Of a DNA stretch of 7,519 nucleotides, positions 4,813 through 7,519 are shown piece after piece. The notes beneath the pieces are model-generated. The model was not told the origin of the DNA and ran no database searches. It saw only the letters and a program-made list of their open reading frames with translations. Numbering within the stretch: the first letter of the stretch is position 1; every line of letters starts with the position of its first letter. Source of the stretch: CAYJAD01 sp964370675 (lineage in GTDB: Bacteria; Desulfobacterota; Desulfovibrionia; Desulfovibrionales; Desulfovibrionaceae); assembly GCA_964370675.1 (NCBI GenBank), contig CAYJKC010000066.1, positions 1 to 7,519 on the forward strand. Reading direction: 5' to 3'. The translations under genes were made by a program, and so were the position numbers.

Positions 4813-6618
4813 ATGCCAAAGCAAGAACATATACGTAATTTTTCTATTATTGCCCATATTGACCATGGTAAGTCTACACTAGCAGACCGCATTTTGGAAG
4901 TAACAAAATTAGTGTCTGAGCGTGAAAAACGTGATCAATATCTTGATAAAATGGACCTCGAGCGCGAGCGCGGTATCACCATTAAAGCCCAAACTGTGCG
5001 TATCCCATTCACTTCTAAGGCGGGTAAGAAATATATTTTAAATCTTATTGATACCCCTGGTCACGTAGACTTTAATTATGAAGTTTCACGCTCTTTAGCC
5101 GCTTGTGATGGGGCTTTACTAGTGGTTGATGCCACCCAAGGGGTTGAAGCACAAACCTTAGCAAACGTCTACCTTGCCCTTGACCATGATCATGAAATTA
5201 TTCCTGTCCTAAATAAAATAGATTTACCTAGTGCCGACGTGCAAAGAGTCAAAGACGAAATAGAGGAATCCATCGGTCTTGATTGCACCGATGCCCTACC
5301 GGTTTCTGCCAAAACTGGTGAGGGCGTTGCCGAAGTACTTGAGTCTTTAATTGAGCGATTACCAGCACCTGAGGGTGATGTTGATGCCCCATTAAAAGCT
5401 CTTATTTTTGACTCCTGGTACGATAGCTATCAAGGAGTTGTAGTATTATTTCGTATTGTTGACGGTACAATTCGTAAAAATGCACGCGTTAAACTCATGG
5501 CCACAGGAAAAGAATATGAGGTTTTGCGCTTAGGTGTATTTTCACCAGAAGCTCAAGATGTAACAACCCTTTCTGCCGGAGAGGTGGGTTTTTTATGTGG
5601 TAGCATCAAAGAACTTGGTGACGCTAAGGTAGGCGATACCATAACCCTTTGTGATGCTCCAGCCACTGAGGCTGTACCGGGCTTTAAGGAAGTTCAGCCC
5701 ATGGTATTTTGTGGGCTTTATCCTTCTGACTCTGATGATTATGAACCCCTTAAAGCAGCACTTGAGAAATTGCAGCTTAACGATGCAGCTTTTTCCTATG
5801 AACCGGAAACATCTCAAGCCCTTGGCTTTGGCTTCAGATGCGGATTTTTAGGTCTTTTGCATATGGAGATTATTCAAGAGCGCCTTGAACGCGAGTTTGA
5901 AGTGCAACTCATTGCAACAGCACCATCGGTTATCTATAAAGTTGATACTACCGAGGGCAAAACTCTTGATATTGATAATCCCTCCAAGCTGCCCGATGCT
6001 GTTAAAATTGAAACTTTGTACGAACCATTTGTAAAAATGGATATACATGTGCCCAATGACTATGTGGGTAATGTATTCAAACTATGTGAAGAAAAGCGCG
6101 GATTACAAAAAAATCTGCACTATTTGGCCACCAATCGTGTGGTGATTACCTACGAACTACCCTTTGCCGAAATTGTTTTTGACTTTTTTGACCGCCTAAA
6201 GTCTGGCACCAAGGGCTATGCATCTATGGACTATGAATTTATAGAATATCGAGCGTCTAATTTGGTACGCCTTGATATACTGTTAAATGGCGAAGCTGTG
6301 GACGCATTAGCCGTTATTGTGCACAAAGATAAAGCCTATCACTATGGGCGGGCCTTAGCATTAAAACTTAAACGCACAATCCCACGTCAACTTTTTGAAG
6401 TAGCCATCCAAGCTGCCATCGGACAAAAAGTTATTGCCAGAGAAACGGTTTCTGCTTTTCGTAAAAATGTTACTGCCAAATGCTATGGCGGTGATATTAC
6501 ACGTAAACGCAAATTACTTGAAAAACAAAAAGAGGGCAAAAGACGCATGAAGCGTATGGGCAATGTAGAACTACCTCAAGAGGCCTTCCTAGCCGCCTTG
6601 CAAGTAGGAGATGATTAA
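4813..6618 (+). CDS. lepA: Elongation factor 4 (LepA), ribosome back-translocase GTPase
   Basis: LepA/EF4 is a translational GTPase related to EF-G that acts on stalled or mis-translocated ribosomes and has also been linked to ribosome assembly. The 601-residue length is the family norm. The GTPase motifs are intact: AHIDHGKS at 14-21, RGITIKA at 53-59, DTPGH at 80-84, NKID at 134-137 and SAK at 165-167. The LepA-specific C-terminal region, with AKCYGGDITRKRKLLEKQKEGK close to the end, is present, and there is no EF-G domain IV. The start is the ATG at 4813 with only a weak AGG upstream. In many bacteria lepA precedes the signal peptidase gene lepB; here it stands alone, ended by a hairpin terminator and followed by a convergent gene. 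It is divergent from the glycosylase gene across 83 bases. Confidence 0.98.
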   Translation: MPKQEHIRNFSIIAHIDHGKSTLADRILEVTKLVSEREKRDQYLDKMDLERERGITIKAQTVRIPFTSKAGKKYILNLIDTPGHVDFNYEVSRSLAACDGALLVVDATQGVEAQTLANVYLALDHDHEIIPVLNKIDLPSADVQRVKDEIEESIGLDCTDALPVSAKTGEGVAEVLESLIERLPAPEGDVDAPLKALIFDSWYDSYQGVVVLFRIVDGTIRKNARVKLMATGKEYEVLRLGVFSPEAQDVTTLSAGEVGFLCGSIKELGDAKVGDTITLCDAPATEAVPGFKEVQPMVFCGLYPSDSDDYEPLKAALEKLQLNDAAFSYEPETSQALGFGFRCGFLGLLHMEIIQERLEREFEVQLIATAPSVIYKVDTTEGKTLDIDNPSKLPDAVKIETLYEPFVKMDIHVPNDYVGNVFKLCEEKRGLQKNLHYLATNRVVITYELPFAEIVFDFFDRLKSGTKGYASMDYEFIEYRASNLVRLDILLNGEAVDALAVIVHKDKAYHYGRALALKLKRTIPRQLFEVAIQAAIGQKVIARETVSAFRKNVTAKCYGGDITRKRKLLEKQKEGKRRMKRMGNVELPQEAFLAALQVGDD

Positions 6619-6623
6619 AAATT

Positions 6624-6666
6624 TTAGGGTATAAGCTAGCAAACTTATACCCTAATTCTTATTTTA
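6624..6666. terminator. Bidirectional intrinsic terminator between lepA and the UPF0173 gene
   Basis: A perfect 12-bp stem TTAGGGTATAAG (6624-6635) / CTTATACCCTAA (6644-6655) has an 8-base loop. On the plus strand TTCTTATTTTA follows, ending lepA transcripts. On the minus strand AATTTTTAAT follows, ending transcripts of the convergent hydrolase. It starts only five bases after the lepA stop codon. Confidence 0.88.
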
Positions 6667-6674
6667 ATATATTG

Positions 6675-7364
6675 CTACACCTCTACACTCTCACCCGGAG
6701 CAACTTGCAAACATTCACAATTAGGAGCATGATTTTTTAACTCCGCCATGAAGCTTTGGGCACCTTGCTCCAAAAGCGGAAATGTTCCCCAGTGCATAGG
6801 GATGACTTTTTTAGTTTTTAACATACCACAAGACATGGCAGCTTGGCGTGAGTCCATGGTAAACACCCCACCTGTAGGCAAGAGCGATACATCAATATCG
6901 TAAAGCGAACCCCAAAGAGCCATATCACCAAAAATACCTGTATCACCCGCATGATACACAGTAAAACCACTAGGCATGCGAATAATATAACCCACCGCTA
7001 CGCCAGACTCTGAGGTGTGAAAGGCAGGTATCATGGTTATGGCAATACCCTTATGATGAACTGTGCCTCCAATATTAAAACCAATGCTATTTAATACATA
7101 CTCCGGCGGCAAACCTTCATTGACTAGCTTTTCTGCCGTACCCACCACAGCACCAAGCATCACTTTTTGCTTACGACAAATGTCTATTGCTTGACCAACA
7201 TGGTCCGCATGATCATGGGTTATAAGCACCAAATCAATAGGACCAATGTCAGAAGATGCCGTACTACAAGATGGGTTACCATCTAAAAAAGGATCTATTA
7301 ATACCCTCAAATCATTTTCTTCCACCATAAAGGCTGCATGCCCAAACCAAGTTATTTTAGCCAT
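6675..7364 (-). CDS. UPF0173 family metal-dependent hydrolase (metallo-beta-lactamase fold)
   Basis: This 229-residue cytosolic protein has the complete metal-binding set of the metallo-beta-lactamase fold: H9 in WFGHAAF, the THDHADH motif at 49-55 (H50, H52, D54, H55), H116 in AFHTSES, D141 in HAGDTG and H191 in PMHWGTFP. The sequence order, the short length and the MHWGTFP ending identify the UPF0173 group (relatives of B. subtilis YtkL, and of UlaG more distantly). Its members are conserved hydrolases without an established physiological substrate. It is expected to hold two metal ions, usually zinc or manganese. GGGAG lies eight bases before the ATG. It is monocistronic here: convergent with lepA on one side and divergent from the tRNA on the other. 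It should not be read as a beta-lactamase or resistance gene. Confidence 0.92.
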   Translation of the reverse strand: MAKITWFGHAAFMVEENDLRVLIDPFLDGNPSCSTASSDIGPIDLVLITHDHADHVGQAIDICRKQKVMLGAVVGTAEKLVNEGLPPEYVLNSIGFNIGGTVHHKGIAITMIPAFHTSESGVAVGYIIRMPSGFTVYHAGDTGIFGDMALWGSLYDIDVSLLPTGGVFTMDSRQAAMSCGMLKTKKVIPMHWGTFPLLEQGAQSFMAELKNHAPNCECLQVAPGESVEV

Positions 7365-7417
7365 ATGTAACTCCCATTAAATCTACAAATGTGACCAAAT
7401 CCTAACATTTAAGTCGC

Positions 7418-7446
7418 TTGACAGCAAGCACTACAAAGCATAGACT
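7418..7446 (+). promoter_or_regulatory. Sigma70-type promoter for tRNA-Arg
   Basis: A perfect -35 TTGACA (7418-7423) is separated by 17 bases from TAGACT (7441-7446; four of six -10 consensus positions). Transcription would start near 7453, about 16 bases before the mature tRNA. Spacing and orientation fit well. Confidence 0.75.
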
Positions 7447-7465
7447 TAGCAAATATTTATGACCA

Positions 7466-7519
<54 letters not shown>

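Noticed and set aside
6675..7364. Beta-lactamase or antibiotic-resistance gene.
   Set aside because: The metallo-beta-lactamase fold is shared by many hydrolases. The sequence belongs to the UPF0173 group and has no signal peptide.
7434..7445. 12-base identity CAAAGCATAGAC with 624-635 in the hairpin array.
   Set aside because: Matches of 12 bases are expected by chance in 7.5 kb, and here the bases are part of the tRNA promoter spacer and -10.

Overview
The window looks like a piece of an AT-rich chromosome from a dissimilatory sulfite/sulfate-reducing bacterium, most likely of the Desulfovibrio group (Desulfobacterota). The main clue is the 5' part of dsrM at the left edge. DsrM is the cytochrome b subunit of the DsrMKJOP membrane complex. 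Its upstream neighbour on the same strand is an RsbRD N-terminal-domain gene, a pairing I remember from Desulfovibrio genomes. The genus is inferred from family resemblance, not from any marker comparison.

Layout from left to right: (1) dsrM, minus strand, cut by the window start. (2) A gene-free stretch at 419-793 dominated by a string of about eight hairpins, with near-identical hairpins at both ends; this is the least explained part of the window. (3) A 175-aa RsbRD_N-type regulatory or sensor protein, minus. (4) A 359-aa membrane protein joining a VKOR-like quinone-coupled oxidase to a periplasmic thioredoxin-like CPAC domain and an unusual Pro-rich, Cys-containing tail, minus. (5) A 287-nt gap with a three-part repeat that can pair in two ways. 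(6) A probable minus-strand operon: AlkA-like DNA glycosylase, ogt methyltransferase (2 nt apart), then cobM/cbiF of the corrin pathway. (7) lepA (EF4) on the plus strand, divergent from the glycosylase. (8) A strong bidirectional terminator between lepA and a convergent UPF0173 metallo-hydrolase. (9) A well-formed sigma70-type promoter driving a tRNA-Arg(CCG) that runs off the right edge.

How the genes relate: the glycosylase and Ogt both repair alkylated bases (N-alkyl purines and O6-alkylguanine) and are almost certainly co-translated. CobM/CbiF may be co-transcribed with them but belongs to cobalamin/sirohaem-type tetrapyrrole metabolism. dsrM and the RsbRD_N gene belong to the anaerobic sulfur-respiration theme. 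lepA, the UPF0173 hydrolase and the tRNA are housekeeping.

Most of the window is ordinary. I see no phage, IS element, CRISPR array, toxin-antitoxin pair or defence system. The points worth a second look are the multi-hairpin element upstream of dsrM, the tail of the VKOR-thioredoxin fusion, and two start-codon corrections (cobM/cbiF and the glycosylase).
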